Counted from the stretch's first letter, positions 1-14,261 are shown. The stretch: 64,000 nucleotides of DNA from Tubulanus polymorphus (GCF_964204645.1 NC_134030.1:12885947-12949946), one strand, 5' to 3'. The notes: generated by a model from the letters alone, not told the origin. Numbers and translations are program-made.

Positions 1-3000
1 GTTATTTGATGAGTGTATAGCGCTAACAAGAAATTCAGGATGCCCACCAAGGCGGCGATATTGGACGAGTGAGAAAGCCAATAGGATTCATCCCTGGACC
101 TACCTCATTATAGCTACCAACTTTCAAGAAAATCACACGTTATTTGAAGTGTGTGGAGCGCTAACAAGGGAAAAGCACGCGCCGGAGCTGACATAATTAA
201 AAGGTAGATGATTGGATTTTCGCGTGAATTTGAGCATATTACATGCGACTAGTAAGTTTGACAGCATATCTATGCCATTAGAAAAGGAGAATAACTGTAC
301 GTACTTGGTCCACTGAACCATTAGAATAAATTTCCTCATTTGGACCTGTGAATATCTTGCAAATTCCGGAGTTCGAACCTGCCCTCGCATTCATTTCACA
401 CTTAAATGATTTGATGGATGCAGGTTGTTTTGGTCAAAATGGGAGAAAAGAAGGCGATTAATGACTTATATATCCATGAACAATGAAACTAACATGGACA
501 AACTTGACTACCGGTACATAGTTATTCATCCTGAAAAGAAAATGTTTGTTCTAACTAAGGACGGTATATATTTTTCTTCGGCTCCAAGTTCAAGATGGCA
601 TACTGAAATGAAGTAAAATCCCTGGCGAAAAATAAACACGTAGTAATAGCAGTAATCCTTAATGAGAGACGTGTACGGTATGTTCGATTAAATACGACCG
701 AAGGATACGGACATCTTGTTAGCACCTTTTAGACAGAAAATACATTCATCATGGGCAGCGATAGATCGCTTGTCAATGTGATAGAATCGCATGGAGCATC
801 CTTTACTTGAGTGCAAAACGATATCTATTATTCCCAGTGTCCATAATCGACGGTAGCAATCATAGTTGACAGTGCCAACAAAAATGATCATCGGAAAGCC
901 AGAATGCCTTCGTTGCAATCATAATTGCGCGCAGTCGTGCAATAGGTATGATAATTTAGTTGAACATTGTTGATCCTAACCCACTTATAGACACTGAGCA
1001 ATACTGCTGCAGACATATTCATATTGTCTGATATTGGTATTACGCCATTTCTTCAGTGGGGTATAAACATTTAGCATAAACGGGTGGAGGAAAGATCTGA
1101 TTACCGTGTAAAAGCATTTGATTTTCCAAATAAGAAAAACAATACTGGTACATACATGTTGTATTTTGTACATACATAAATTTGATCTTTCTTGTCGGCT
1201 TTCAAAAGGTAATTTTGGGAACAGCAAAAACAGCACAGTAAGTATACATTAACCACTCCGTTTACCTTTGGATACATGGGTATATCCTTTTTCAGTGTAA
1301 TCTTGTTATTTTCATTGATAAAACTATTGGAAAAGAGTCAGTATGTCCACATGAAACAATTTTCTTGAGCATCATCTTAGATTGTGATTTATCATTAGCA
1401 GCAAGTTAATGTGATGATCATTATGTATTCATATTTTTCATGTTTAATGATGATAATAATCATATTAAATCATTTATATTTTAATTAGTGCGTGAACTTG
1501 ATTAATTACACCAATCAGTTTTTTCGGATTAAAAAAATGCAACAAACAATCAACGTTAACCATCTTTTTATTAACCGGAGCTGATTAGACTGATTATCTT
1601 CTTGTACATTCCAGCGGAATCTTGATTTAAACTATTAGTCTAAGCAAATGCTCTCGGTCTGGGCGCTAATCCAGATCAGCGATTAACAAACGACTCAAAC
1701 TTTGTACTCCTATTGCTTCAACTAGTCTATACTATCAAACGTGCAACTATCATCTCAACCTTGAGATGAGCGACATTCAAGCAATTGCAATCTTGTGCTC
1801 ACATTGAGTCATCCATTGAGAGACTATTTCAAGAACAACCGAAAAACCTCTCGCCCAAACAACAAAGTAGCAGATGAACCCGGAACTTCCTCAACATAGC
1901 AGTTGTCACGCAAATTAGCGTAATCAAACCAATGGCATGACAATGCAGACAATGCATTGCATACATTTTTAAAATCTCATGGCTAAAAATGATATCTTGT
2001 TTCTCCGCATCGGCTGGGTTGGCAAAAATCATACAGAAAGTTTGTAAAAGAAAAATCCCGGCGGCCGGGTCCGACTTCGAATTTAATCATAAATAAATAT
2101 AGCCTACCAGGTGTAAATGAATCTCAATTTGAACTAATATTTATATGACTTATTGCACACGAATCAAAAGGAAATTCAAAGAATCGACACGCGCACACGC
2201 GTGTTACGGAAGGAGTTCAGTGTTGGGGTTTCTTGTCTTTGACAATGTAGAACCATATTGACCATTCGCTTGTTACTCTTGTCTTTACTTGCCTTTCAAT
2301 ATCCAAATTTGGAAAATCGATTTTAACTAGAAAAATTAATTTTTGATAAAAATGAAATCCCGACTGCCTGGTGCAGAATTTCAACAAATTTGTGTTTTTT
2401 TCAACCAGAAATAGTAATGATTAAAAACACCTGTCTGCTTGGTCACTTTGGTGGGTAGAAAAGGAGAACCAAGGTATCATTTTTAGCCTTGTAAATTGTT
2501 TTTGAGAAAACAGATGTTCGCGATCGCAAGGCCTGCCTTTTCTTTAATTACTTGGAGTACGGGTCTTCCGCCTTAAATTCTTCCACATGATAACACTGAA
2601 TTATTGGGTTTTTATCAATATTTGCCTCTCTGTTTTCGATCTCATGATTCGTAAAAATTGGTTTCGTCATTCACCTATCATTTCAATACAATCAATTTGT
2701 GCTTTGAATCTAATTTTCCAAGCGAGAGCAAATGGTTTCACTAAGAATAGCGGCCATTTATTATAGGACAACTGCGTTTTAATCGTTTTATTTTGGCAGT
2801 CTTCCTAGATTGTATGAGGAACATACTCCGATCAAAAATATATATTTTTCATTCGTGTATGTTTCAACTTACTTGCGTGCATAGAATCGTAAGTTTAAGG
2901 TAGGTAAACCTTTTCTAACATAAAGCGCTATGATCATTTCAGTTATGGACTATATAAGCAAATGAGTTGTCGTTATTATCATTATCATTATTATCATTAT

Positions 3001-4823
3001 TATGTATTTTGAATTTGAGATTCATTTCGAGGTTAATGAAAAAAGATTGAGAGTGTAAAACTGTCTTAGAATCTGTTCATTGGTCCTCAGAATTTCTTTG
3101 AAAGAAACGGCACCATTTGATAAACGATGTTATATGTAAATATGATGTATTCTATCTTTGAAACCGATCCGTTCAAAATATTTCAATTTCCGAGCAATTC
3201 ATGATTTTGTCGCGCATTTTTTCCTCAATTCATTTGACTCAAATGTATCAAATCGAAGTTATAACGTTCGATGAAGCTAGCCAACATGTATATACTAACT
3301 ACTAGCTCGGGAGAAGGAGATCCTGGATACAAATAATGAATAAAACCCAATGAAACCTTCAACGATATGAACGGCATATCCTAGGGCTCCCATCTGGAAT
3401 TCAGAAGAGGCGGTAAAGCGGTTCATCAGTTAATCATCACCATTGGTCTGTTGACTTCCAAAAGCCCAAAAGCATGGGGCTTTGAATCTGTATGCGAATG
3501 CCAAAAAATCATTTTTCTACAGAAGTGCTTTCTGGGTCTTCCCAACTCACTACGTCCAAGACCCGATAAAAACCTTTTTGTCCCGCAGAATCGAGTGTTC
3601 CAAAAGACTTATTAGTCCGTTTATGGTGAAAGGTGCATTGAGTGTAGACATTCACTATAGCGCACTTGGTTGACTAATTGTGCTGAATACCGTGGTGCGA
3701 ATGATACATCCTTAACAGAGTATTCACAGTTATGATGAAAAGTCTTATCACTCGATGTATAGATCGATTTGAGTGCGTCTATATTCTTGAAAGAGTCGAC
3801 ATGATTATGATTTATAATGGAATCACTGAATGATTTGACAGACAAAATGAGTGCCACAGCGACTCTTTGTCGTTTGTTAGAATATTTCCTGAAAATCTCA
3901 TTCAGATATAAGAAATCGATTTCAATCGCAATTTATTGGTGAATAAGAAGAGATTCTTTAAAGAAATGAATCGCCTTCAAAATATGTTTGTCAGCAAAAG
4001 AAATGCATCATAAAAAAATTGAATTTCCATCGAAATACATTCCTATGCCTAAAATATTATTGCGCGCGCTGTGATTGTGCCGGCACAGTAGTGCTTATGT
4101 ACCGTATATATGAAATGTTGATCTCATATTCTATTACAGACACAACAACTTCTATCCGTTATTCTGGCCCTCTTATTTTGATCTGCGGTAGGTTCATGTA
4201 GATGGCTGCTTTCACATAACGTGAAGGGCATGGCTTTTAAACTAAGCTCTACCGAGAAAGACTTATATTGACATAGATAAGACGAAGCGGGAGGCCTGAG
4301 GAAGAATAAAAATCAATAACCCTACCTTTTGACCCAGCGAAATTTTGTTGTTTTGGCCAAAACGTTGGATTTTTTAATTCACTTTTTCAACGACAGCATC
4401 GCTATCTAACGTAAGGTCACAGGGGTTCGTCACGATATTTTGGTATCAAAAACCAAAGTATACCTCAGTACACTGATTCGCCTAGGGGATCCTGCGGGAG
4501 TTTTTGGTATGCAGTATTGATGCAATATTGATATTTCGGTCAAAGAATGGTAGTGCTAACTAGTGGCCTACTGGTACCGTACTGATTTATTTTTCATAAC
4601 AGAATTATTTTTACTCATGTATATATATATACATTTTGAAGGCGGAAAATAACCAAATTTGTCTTACTTCCGAATATAATTTGAAGGCGATTTAACGTTC
4701 ACAACGGAAATATTTCTATTTACGAATAGAATTCGATGGAACTTCATTTTCATATAGGAATTATTTTTGTTAGGAATATACTTCAATGGTCTTTATCGAC
4801 CACCACAGCGATGCCTTCGTTAT
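1..4823. other. non-coding stretch, nothing recognised
   Basis: I find no open frame longer than about 85 codons and none with a recognisable motif, no RNA gene and no clear terminal repeats. Composition is AT-rich and ordinary for the flanks of this window. Confidence 0.6.
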
Positions 4824-4880
4824 AGATAAGATAGGATAAGATAAGATATAACTTTAGATACGATATAAGATAAGATATAA
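4824..4880 (+). repeat. GATA-type short tandem repeat
   Basis: Imperfect repeats of GATAAGATA run through the interval. It is a simple-sequence tract. GATA-factor sites are present by chance of the repeat, and no function is implied. Confidence 0.7.
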
Positions 4881-5475
4881 CCTTATTCTCCTGACTAAAA
4901 TTGATAGTATAAGGAGGTCTAAAAAGAAGTTTTTAACCCATGCGCCACAGATTGTAATAATGCGGGACATGTATCGTTCGCACGATGTATGCGATTTCAA
5001 AATTCGCACAGTGCATTTGCTCTGTTAGAAATTACACCAAATCACCCAATCAACCAGTCAACTGCGCATATATTCTGTAGCGCGGATGATACGTCATTCG
5101 TCCCGAACTACTTAAACGATTCTACACTGGGGACCGAGGAGCTTTAGATACGCTTTGTAAATTCAACCTGCGTATTACTCGTGGAATCAATTTTCACCGA
5201 ATTTTGCGCAGTGTACCACGGATGCGAAGCGAATTTCCTAGAAAATCGATTCGCCGGAAAAATTTAATCGTAAATTTAAGAGGTGTCAATATGGGTAATA
5301 AATATTATGCGGAGGGATTTTTATGTAATTGTCTTTTATTGTGTGATTATATTTTATTGAATTATTCTATGAAAGTCTATAAATATTGCAAGACGCATTG
5401 GTCGTTCTAACGATACACACAGTATATTATAGAGTTATATTTTGCAGTACATTTCGCCGTCACGGGATTATAGCC
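4881..5475. other. non-coding stretch, nothing recognised
   Basis: No gene, repeat boundary or RNA structure could be supported here. Confidence 0.5.
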
Positions 5476-6058
5476 ATTCTTTATGGAACGCGATAAATGA
5501 AAAAAAATATATGAGCGATGCACCGACGTATGTTTATTTGCAACGTAATAGCGTCCCGACATAACAATTTATATTTGTAAAGCGACGTAATATTTGTATG
5601 CGACGACGTAAGTTTTTGTGACGACGTAAGTTATTACCGAAAATCACCACCAGGTGGCACTGCAGATGTTAATTCAATTGAATTGAATAGAATTGAATTG
5701 CAATTTTCGACGCAACGTTACCGGAAAATCCGGACTGCGTATGTGTATTTGGCGCGTCTGTATAAATCATGGAGATGGAAGATATTCTGGTTAGTTGATC
5801 TCAGCCACCTGGTTGAGAGATTCCGAGAAAAAATTTAAATCAATTCAATTTAATTCAATTCAATGAACACCTGCAGTGTTACCTGGTGGTGATTTTCGGA
5901 AATAACTTATGTCGTCGCAAAAACTTATGTCGTCACAAATGCATTAAAGTACGTCGCTGTAAAAATATAAATTTTTATATCTGGACCGCTATTACGTTGC
6001 AAAAAACATGCGCTGGTGCATCGCTCATATTATTTCATTTATCGCGTTCCATATTCTT
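5476..6058. mobile_element. foldback/MITE-like element with long inverted repeats
   Basis: Left end TATGGAACGCGATAAATGA (from 5482) is mirrored by TCATTTATCGCGTTCCAT (ending 6052). The arms stay complementary for roughly 200 bp, including GACGACGTAAG-type motifs and a central CACCAGGTGGCA / its complement. The hexamer ATTCTT flanks both ends (5476-5481 and 6053-6058) and is a candidate target-site duplication. The element encodes nothing. The central part is rich in AATTCAATT repeats. Superfamily is not assignable from this alone. Confidence 0.7.
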
Positions 6059-6956
6059 CCTTATCTACGGAAAATGTATACCGGCATTCGAGATGCAAGT
6101 GTATACATGGAATTACTTTGGCATTGTCGAGAAGATGTAGCTACCTCAGCTCAATTCACTTTGTTCGGCATTTGATTTACATGTAATTTTGTTCAAACGA
6201 CCTGCATATGGTTATCATTTATTCTGAATATTGTCGTTGTGGTTGTTTCTACTGATGTAATAGATACACCGTAGTACGGTAAGACAATCTTTTCGCTGTT
6301 ATACCCCATTATTACAAACTTTGAGATATGCTTTTCCTTTTGAAAGGAAATGCATGTAACCAATAACCTTACCACGATACTTTGCGTCTTTATCCACAAA
6401 AACAAGCAAACAATGAATTTAATAAATCATGCATAGTTATATGTATGCCATATTCACCCTGTATCACTAAGGCTGATCGTAAATTGAAATGTATATACAT
6501 CAGATAAGTTTTACATGATGACGTATAGTTCAGTAAAAGTTGTAACCAGTCTCACGACAAATATGTAGCGAAGGCAAAACAAACATATGCAATTAACTTC
6601 AGATACACATGTACTTTCCTCGTTCACCAAACACGGATGATAAACATTCAAGTCCAAAATTATAGTAACAAATTCAATTAGTGATGATTGTTGTATTATC
6701 TTACCTGAGTCTTGTATGATCCATTACTTTGTTCGAATTGTATAATTGATCCTTTATGTCAGATATATCTTTTTTACATTTTTCGATCTCCACTGACTTT
6801 AGACCTTCTTCTAGTGAAAATAATGAAAATCATGTGTCAGTTTTTCAGTTGAATAGACATTGACCGTCAGTGTTTCACGTCTTGATATGAATAATTCATC
6901 AATATCCTTTCCTTTCATGGATAAAAAAGCAGCATCTTGTTAGGGAGAAGATATAG
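6059..6956. other. non-coding stretch, nothing recognised
   Basis: No open frame with coding character and no structural repeat seen. Confidence 0.5.
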
Positions 6957-7445
6957 CTAGGGAGCGTCCAAAAATCACGTACCTCTAATTGAGGGAGGGG
7001 GTTTACTGAATTTTGGTACAAAGTGGTACATGGGAGGAGGGGGGTCAGCAAAAAAGTTACGTACTTTGAGGGAGGGGGTATTAATCGATCTTGGTACGTT
7101 CTTTATGCACCAAACTCAAATGAAAATAGCCGATACTGGTGTTTTATCGGCTTTTAGTGACTTGTTCAAGTGACTTGTAGTAGACATTAACTGGGAATTC
7201 CCCATACCAGGTACCGCTATCGATCCTACACGCACTTGTTGGAATCAAATATTTATATTTTTTATATTTTTGTTTTGATTTGTGTTCTTTGCATCAATAT
7301 AATTTGGGGGGGGGGGGGGGTGGTCATGGGTACCATGGTACGTACCTATGAGGGGGTCAGTGAATTTGGTACAAAGGTGGTAAAATGGGGAGGGGGTCAG
7401 AAAAACGGGAGATTTTGAGGTACGTAATTTCGGAACGCTCCCCTA
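6957..7445. mobile_element. 483-bp MITE with GGGAGCGT termini
   Basis: The left end GGGAGCGTCCAAAAATCACG (6960) and the right end (complement GGGAGCGTTCCGAAATTACG, ending 7442) form imperfect terminal inverted repeats of about 28 bp. Both are followed inward by G-rich direct blocks (GAGGGAGGGGG, GTACAAAG). CTA flanks both ends (6957-6959, 7443-7445), a possible 3-bp target duplication. A run of 13 G lies near 7306. No coding capacity. Confidence 0.65.
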
Positions 7446-8395
7446 TAAGATAAGGTCCCGATGGAAGGGGGTTAAAATTTATATAGGTACTAAAAATCTT
7501 TCTTTAAATCAAATTTTTACAAAAAAATACGAAAAAATAAATACACAATGCTCTTCCGTAGAACGATATCTTGATTTACTCATTTACTAGAGGACCAATG
7601 GTCATGTGCTCTCGAGGTACAGTTTTTTTTAATAAAATCGATGAAAACATATTACATTGTTCATTCTACTACTCTTTGAATTATGCAGATCTGTCTGCTT
7701 TAACAACTGCCCTGGACACTACGGTGAGACTTGACACCTCGGACAGTGGTAAGCAGGAACAAATACGTCAGATCGATTTGTTTTGCTTTAAGCTTTAGAG
7801 TGAAATATGCCTGGTTATATGACCAAATGTCTATCACTTTTTAATAATAATTGGACCGAAAACAACTTAAATGAAAATCGATAAATAACTTTATTTCATT
7901 CAAAATAATAATTGCCCATGGGTCAAGAGGTTTTACCACAGCCTTATGAAGCGCAGATATGAGATGATAATCGAAGTTCAAAATGCCAGTAACTGATAGA
8001 GGGATGCAATTTGTAATGTACGAGTAGACCCACTGACTTTCCCGAATGTAGGAAAAAATGGCCAAGGAAAAAAGGAACAAAACAAGGAATTAAAGACCGC
8101 AACGGTACCGACCCTTGGTGCAAGGTGCCCGTACACACCAAATGATCCGCATATTAATTCACCTAGTAAAATAAATTTATCCGAACAAGTAATTGATAAA
8201 AAAATATTATTCAAAACATCTTCTTGATATTATTGTGATCAACTTCTATCACCATTCAACCCAATATAATGTGAAATAATCTGGAATACAAAGTTACCAG
8301 ATCTATTTTTGCAGCGTATTTAACCCCATTAATCGGATCTTTCGTTAATTCAATGACTAAGATAATGGTGTGCTTTGGTTCGCGGTAAACATACA
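7446..8395. other. non-coding, with a short GGCCAAGG-family fragment
   Basis: No gene. Positions about 8047-8075 (GGAAAAAATGGCCAAGG and flanks) match the terminal motif of the repeat at 10148-10830, preceded in both places by GAATGTA. This looks like a solitary end fragment. Confidence 0.5.
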
Positions 8396-8496
8396 CGAAA
8401 CGGTCGGTATTCGTAAAACGCCTAATGAAAAACACCGAATCGGAAAACGCATAACGCCTAATTCAAGTAACATCCAAGAAATTTACCTAAATCACT

Positions 8497-8532
8497 ACGT
8501 GAACTATGTACGCAACGCTACATAGTTCACGT
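8497..8532. repeat. perfect hairpin inside the MITE
   Basis: 14-bp stem ACGTGAACTATGTA with its complement, around an 8-nt loop CGCAACGC. Confidence 0.85.
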
Positions 8533-8908
8533 CGGAGTGCGTGGAGCGCCGCCTGTTCCATCTTCGTTTCTACTGTATTTGGTTACACAGGCTTATCTGT
8601 GTTATTATTTCATATCAAGACGGAGTATTATGATAATAAAAGACATCATATTTTTAATATCGAACATATAGTTTATAATTTTTTGTTCAAGGAAGTTCAG
8701 GGGCTGGACATTATTTAGTCTCTCATTGGTTCGGTAGATTCACATTAGCGTGGTTGTGAACAGTTTTGGAGGATAATTTTGAGAAAGGCTATTTTATCAA
8801 TCTTTGTGTGCGTTGTACCTACGAGCGTAGGTTGTACCATATTTATGCATTCCGGTTTCAAAATTCAAGAAAGCCGGTTTATAACCGCGGCGTTTGTTTT
8901 CGCGTTAT

Positions 8909-8945
8909 CATAGAAGTGTAAACTGTTTCAGTTTACACTTCTATG
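8909..8945. repeat. perfect hairpin inside the MITE
   Basis: 17-bp stem CATAGAAGTGTAAACTG followed by TTT and the exact complement. Confidence 0.85.
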
Positions 8946-9195
8946 GCGTTATTTAATTAATTGCTTGCACTGCGGAAATTCTATCATCATCCTATAATGA
9001 AGTTTATAAGAGTAGTAGTCTCGTTTCGTGAAGCGTAAAACACATGTATTTTCAAACTGTTCCGTTGATGAGTTGGATTGTGAGTCTCAGTAGATTTTGC
9101 AATTACGAAATTAGGTCATTTTCTAGGAATTAGGCGTTATGCGTTTTCCGATTCGGTGTATTTCATTAGGCGTTTTTCGAGTACCGCGAAACGGT

Positions 9196-10147
9196 GCCGA
9201 CACGCTCGTAATAGCTCTCTCGTTCCTCGAGAGCTAAAAATGAAGTAAGGATTACAAGCAGTGCTTACTTTCCATTTTTCGTTCTAAAGTTGTTATTCTT
9301 TGTGTTAATTCTGTCTTCAGCTCGTCTGCTTTAAATGCTCTGAAACGAAGAATACAATTTTACTTTTACTTCGAGATATTTACCATATCATTATCACATC
9401 CGGTTTGCAGTAGTCGTCGGGATGACAATACAGGATCTGGCTACAACGCATTCCCATGTCCTTTATCTAATCAACTATATAACAAGTTTTTAAGTTGATT
9501 TTATCTTCTGCGAATAAATCAACAAACGAATAAAGATATAGAAAATAGATGGCACGATATGAGAAATAACTATTTTGATGTTCACAATATTGGAAAAAAA
9601 CGCTCAATAATCAAACAGTAAGAATTGCGATAAAATCTCATTAAAAAAATAACACCCAAATATTACGAAACACATATGAAACAATAACGTGGGAAAACGC
9701 AAGAACCGGAAACGGTAGCATACATGACTAACATCTGGTGAAAAGTCAACATCACATCTATAATACACGTACATTTCAAGAATTACAGCATTTGATGATT
9801 TGATAAAGATTATGGGAATATAGATATTATTGATTTGTAAGCGCGTTTATCGCACGACTTTGGATGATCGTTCATAATTGGGCAATGATAGAGAAAAGCG
9901 AGAAATGGGATCAGAACTTTTGCTCTGGCATTATTTATTCAATGCAATCATTAAGCATCCCAGTCACACACTACAGTTTTGAATTTTGTGGTAGTATGAT
10001 TGAAACGCAGATTTTTCAGAAATGCAACTCGCGATTGACGTACACGTATGCCTATGGATTGTGAACATATTATCATCCTCGCTTGCCAGGTATCCGGTAT
10101 TGCTCCCCGAACTCACTTCCACCACGGACGTATAAACAAGGAATGTA
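9196..10147. other. non-coding stretch, nothing recognised
   Basis: No gene, RNA or repeat boundary could be supported. Confidence 0.5.
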
Positions 10148-10830
10148 GGAAAAATGGCCAAGGAAAGAATGGCCAAGGTATTTGCCTAGGAAAAAATGGC
10201 CAAGGAAAAAATGGCCACGGAAAAAAGGCCAAGGAAATTAATGCGAACTACTGACAATGTTGATAAACATTAAGCTTCCAATTTAATGACATCATTTATT
10301 TTTCATGGGGCTAAAAACAATTAAAATCGGTATAATGAATTCAGAAATGTGATGAACTTACATTTAATTTCATTACATGTAATGAATATTTCAAGAACTA
10401 TCATGAGCGAACTATCATGCAAGTGGGCAATGGATAAATTTAATAGTGATAAACTTAAACTTCATAAATTAACTTAATTAATATTTCAAAACATCTAAGT
10501 AAGCTATTATTGCACAGACTGTCTTAAATCATCAAAGATAAATGCATTGAAATTGTGTGGTAATTCACATAGCAAACGGGTGTAGTGTCTGATAACATCG
10601 AAGTGAGATATGCTCATCATAAATTTACCTAAACTAATCCAGGAATAGGTCTAATAATCTCTAAAAGTGACACGTCAAAACATCAATGTATTTGATTTCT
10701 TTTTAGTCAATGAAATAATGTTGAGTTTTCTATTTAATCTTCCTTGGCCTCTTTTTCCGTGGCCAATTTTTCCTAGGCAAATACCATGGCCATTCTTTCC
10801 TTGGCCATTTCTTCCTTGGCCATTTTTTCC
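10148..10830. mobile_element. GGCCAAGG-family MITE
   Basis: The left end is an array of AATGGCCAAGGAA units with a conserved internal word GTATTTGCCTAGG (10148-10240). The right end is the inverted array (10738-10830). The interior matches two separate parts of the FLYWCH/MULE relic at 55503-58130: TTTAATGACATCATTTATT near 10283, and the segment from 'aatatttcaaaacatc' to 'tttctttttag' near 10480-10705. I infer a deletion derivative of that MULE. No clear target duplication was found. Confidence 0.7.
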
Positions 10831-11350
10831 GTTCACCATAAAATAGAAGGACGGCGCACCAGCTATAAGATCGAAGGCCCCACTGATAACAGCCGTTCGC
10901 ACTGTATTTGCAAGTGCGCGCTGATCAGGTGCGCGTTGTTACGAGCAACTGGCTAGCGTCTCGTTTCCAGGAACAGAGTTACGGGAATGAGCAAGCGTAA
11001 TAGATGCTATTTATATACGTAATAGTCGTGCGCAGTCGTTGCAATAATAAAGATGGCCATGTGCTTGGCATTTTAGTGAAAATTTCTCGAAAATACGTCA
11101 ATTTTTAGCGAATCTACGGCACATCAAGTGACGGATGCACATCATAACATTTTTCAAAGTTAAGGTGAATAATATAAAGACAAATTTCTCATAGTCACAC
11201 TCGTTTCCTCCATTTTTGAATTATGCATTTAAATGAAGAAATAGCTCATCTTTTAGCTAGTCCACATGGTTTGAACGCCAAATGATGCCAAAGTGAAAAC
11301 GTTAGAAATGGAAATAACGTGGCCGTAATTATTTCTAGATAAGACAATCT
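10831..11350. other. non-coding stretch, nothing recognised
   Basis: No gene or repeat seen between the MITE and the palindromic array. Confidence 0.5.
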
Positions 11351-13197
11351 TACGGAAGCGATAAGGGGCCTCGAGATGTCCCGTTCTAAGTCGACAAGTC
11401 GTCATATTTATGTCGACATACCGTGATATATCGCGTCAAGTCGATATGAATATGTCGATATATCGTGACGTTTTCACGACATATTTCATTTTCTCGACTA
11501 CGGAAGCGATAAGGGGCCTCGAGATGTCGCGTTCCAACTCGACAAGTCGCCATATTTATGTCGATATATCGCATCAAGTCGACATGAATATGTCGACATA
11601 TCGTGACGTTTTGACGACATATTTCGTTTTCTCGACCACTTTCCTCGCGACAAGTCGACATATTCATGACGACTTGAAATTCAGTCGTCATATCACTGGT
11701 CTGGTGTCCTCTACGGAAGCGATAAAGGGCCTCGAGATGTCGCGTTCAAACTCGGCAAGTCGCCATATTTATGTCGATATATAGACATGTCTAAATGTAA
11801 GATGAGGACGCCAGTAATATGACGACTGAGTTTCAAGTCGTCATGAATATGTCGACTTGTCGCGAGGAAAATGGTCGAGAAAACGAAATATGTCGTCAAA
11901 ACGTCACGATATAGCGACATATTCAAGTCGACTTGACGCGATATATCGCGGTATGTCGACATAAATATGACGACTTGTTGAGTTTGAACGCGACCACTCG
12001 AGGCCCCTTATCGCTTCCGTAGTCCTCATCTTACATTTAGACAAGTCTTCAAATGATTACGGAAGTACGGAAGCGATAAAGGGCCTCGAGATGTCCCGTT
12101 CCAACTCGACAAGTCGCCATATTTATGTCGACATACCGCGATATATCGCGTCAAGTCGATATGAATATGACGATATATCGTGACGTTTTGACGACATATT
12201 TCGTTTTCTCGACCACTTTCCTCGCGACAAGTCGACATATTCATGACGACTTGAAACTCAGTCGTCATATCACTGGTGTCCTCATCTTACATTTAGACAT
12301 GTCTTCAAATGACGGCTTGTCCCGTGGAAAATGGGCGAAAAAGCGAAATTTGCCATATTTATGTCGACATATCGCGATATATCGCGTCTAGTCGACATGA
12401 ATATGTCGACATATCGTGACGTTTTCACGACAAATTTCGCTTTTTCGCCCATTTTCCACGGGACAAGCCGTCATTTGAAGACACGTCTAAATGTAAGACT
12501 AGGACGCCAGTGATATGACGACTGAGTTTCGCGAGGAAAGTGGTTGAGAAAACGAAATATGTCGTCAAAACGTCACGATATGTCGACATATTCATGTCGA
12601 CTTGACGCGATGTCAAGTCGACATGAATATGTCGTCATATCGTGACGGTTTCACGACAAATTTCGCTTTTTTGCCCATTTTCCACGGGACAAGCCGTCAT
12701 TTGAAGACACGTCTAAATGTAAGATGACGCCAGTGATATGACGACTGAGTTTCAAGTCGTCATGAATATGTCGACTTGTCGCGAGGAAAGTGGTAGAGAA
12801 AACGAAATATGTCGTCAAAACGTCACGATATTTCGACATATTCATGTCGACTTGACGCGATATATCGCGGTATGTCGACATAAATATGGCGACTTGTCGA
12901 GTTGGAACGCGACATCTCGAGGCCCTTCATCGCTTCCGTACGACTCGCCTCTCGAGCCTCGAGATGTCGCGTTCCAACTCGACAATTCGTCATATTTATG
13001 TCGACATACCGCGATATATCGCGTCAAGTCGACATGAATATGTCGATATATCGTGACGTTTGGACGACATATTTCGTTTTCGTCTTCATGTCTTGAAGCG
13101 ATATATCGCGGTATGTCGACATAAATATGACGACATGTCGAGTTGGAACGCGACATCTCGAGGCCCCTTATCGCTTCCGTACTTTATCGCTTCCGTA
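11351..13197. repeat. 1.85-kb nested palindromic minisatellite
   Basis: The interval is built from a few words repeated on both strands: ACGGAAGCGATAAGGGGCC with CTCGAGATGTCGCGTTC at unit edges, and CGACAAGTCG, ATATTTATGTCGACATA, GATATATCGCG, TCAAGTCGACATGAATATG, CGTGACGTTTTCACGAC inside. The words alternate in direct and inverted order, so any part can fold. The edge word occurs near 11352, 11502, 11714 and 12068, and inverted near 11999, 12920 and 13165. All six frames stay open over parts of it, but the translations are the same repeat read in different phases and are not genes. CpG is frequent, unlike the flanks. Confidence 0.8.
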
Positions 13198-14122
<925 letters not shown>

Positions 14123-14261
14123 TTACGAAATGATATGATGCATGATACATCGATACTACATTCTTTGATCCTCTTTCGCAAACCTAGCCAGGCCATTGAA
14201 TTAATAGTATGCTTCATGAACAAAAAGAAAGACAGTGACCAAATTTAAGTCCCAGAATCAA

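Larger units (their letters stand above)
8396..9195. mobile_element. 782-bp Mutator-like MITE with 9-bp target duplication
   Basis: Terminal inverted repeats of 60 bp (8405-8464 and 9127-9186) begin CGGTATTCGTAAAACGCC and CGGTACTCGAAAAACGCC and differ at only a few positions. The identical nonamer CGAAACGGT lies immediately outside both ends (8396-8404, 9187-9195). A 9-bp duplication with long inverted repeats is typical of Mutator-like transposons, so I infer a non-autonomous MULE. There is no coding frame. The interior holds two perfect short hairpins (8497-8532 and 8909-8945). Confidence 0.8.

Noticed and set aside
5643-5900. A firm CTCF site call
   Set aside because: The words are palindrome-prone E-box-like sequence inside an inverted repeat. 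Without a matrix score or host data they are only mentioned.
11386-13156. Many overlapping open frames of 60-124 codons with MSTYRD- and SRHIHVD-type repeats
   Set aside because: The same words appear in several frames and on both strands of the palindromic array. There is no sign of selection for one frame.
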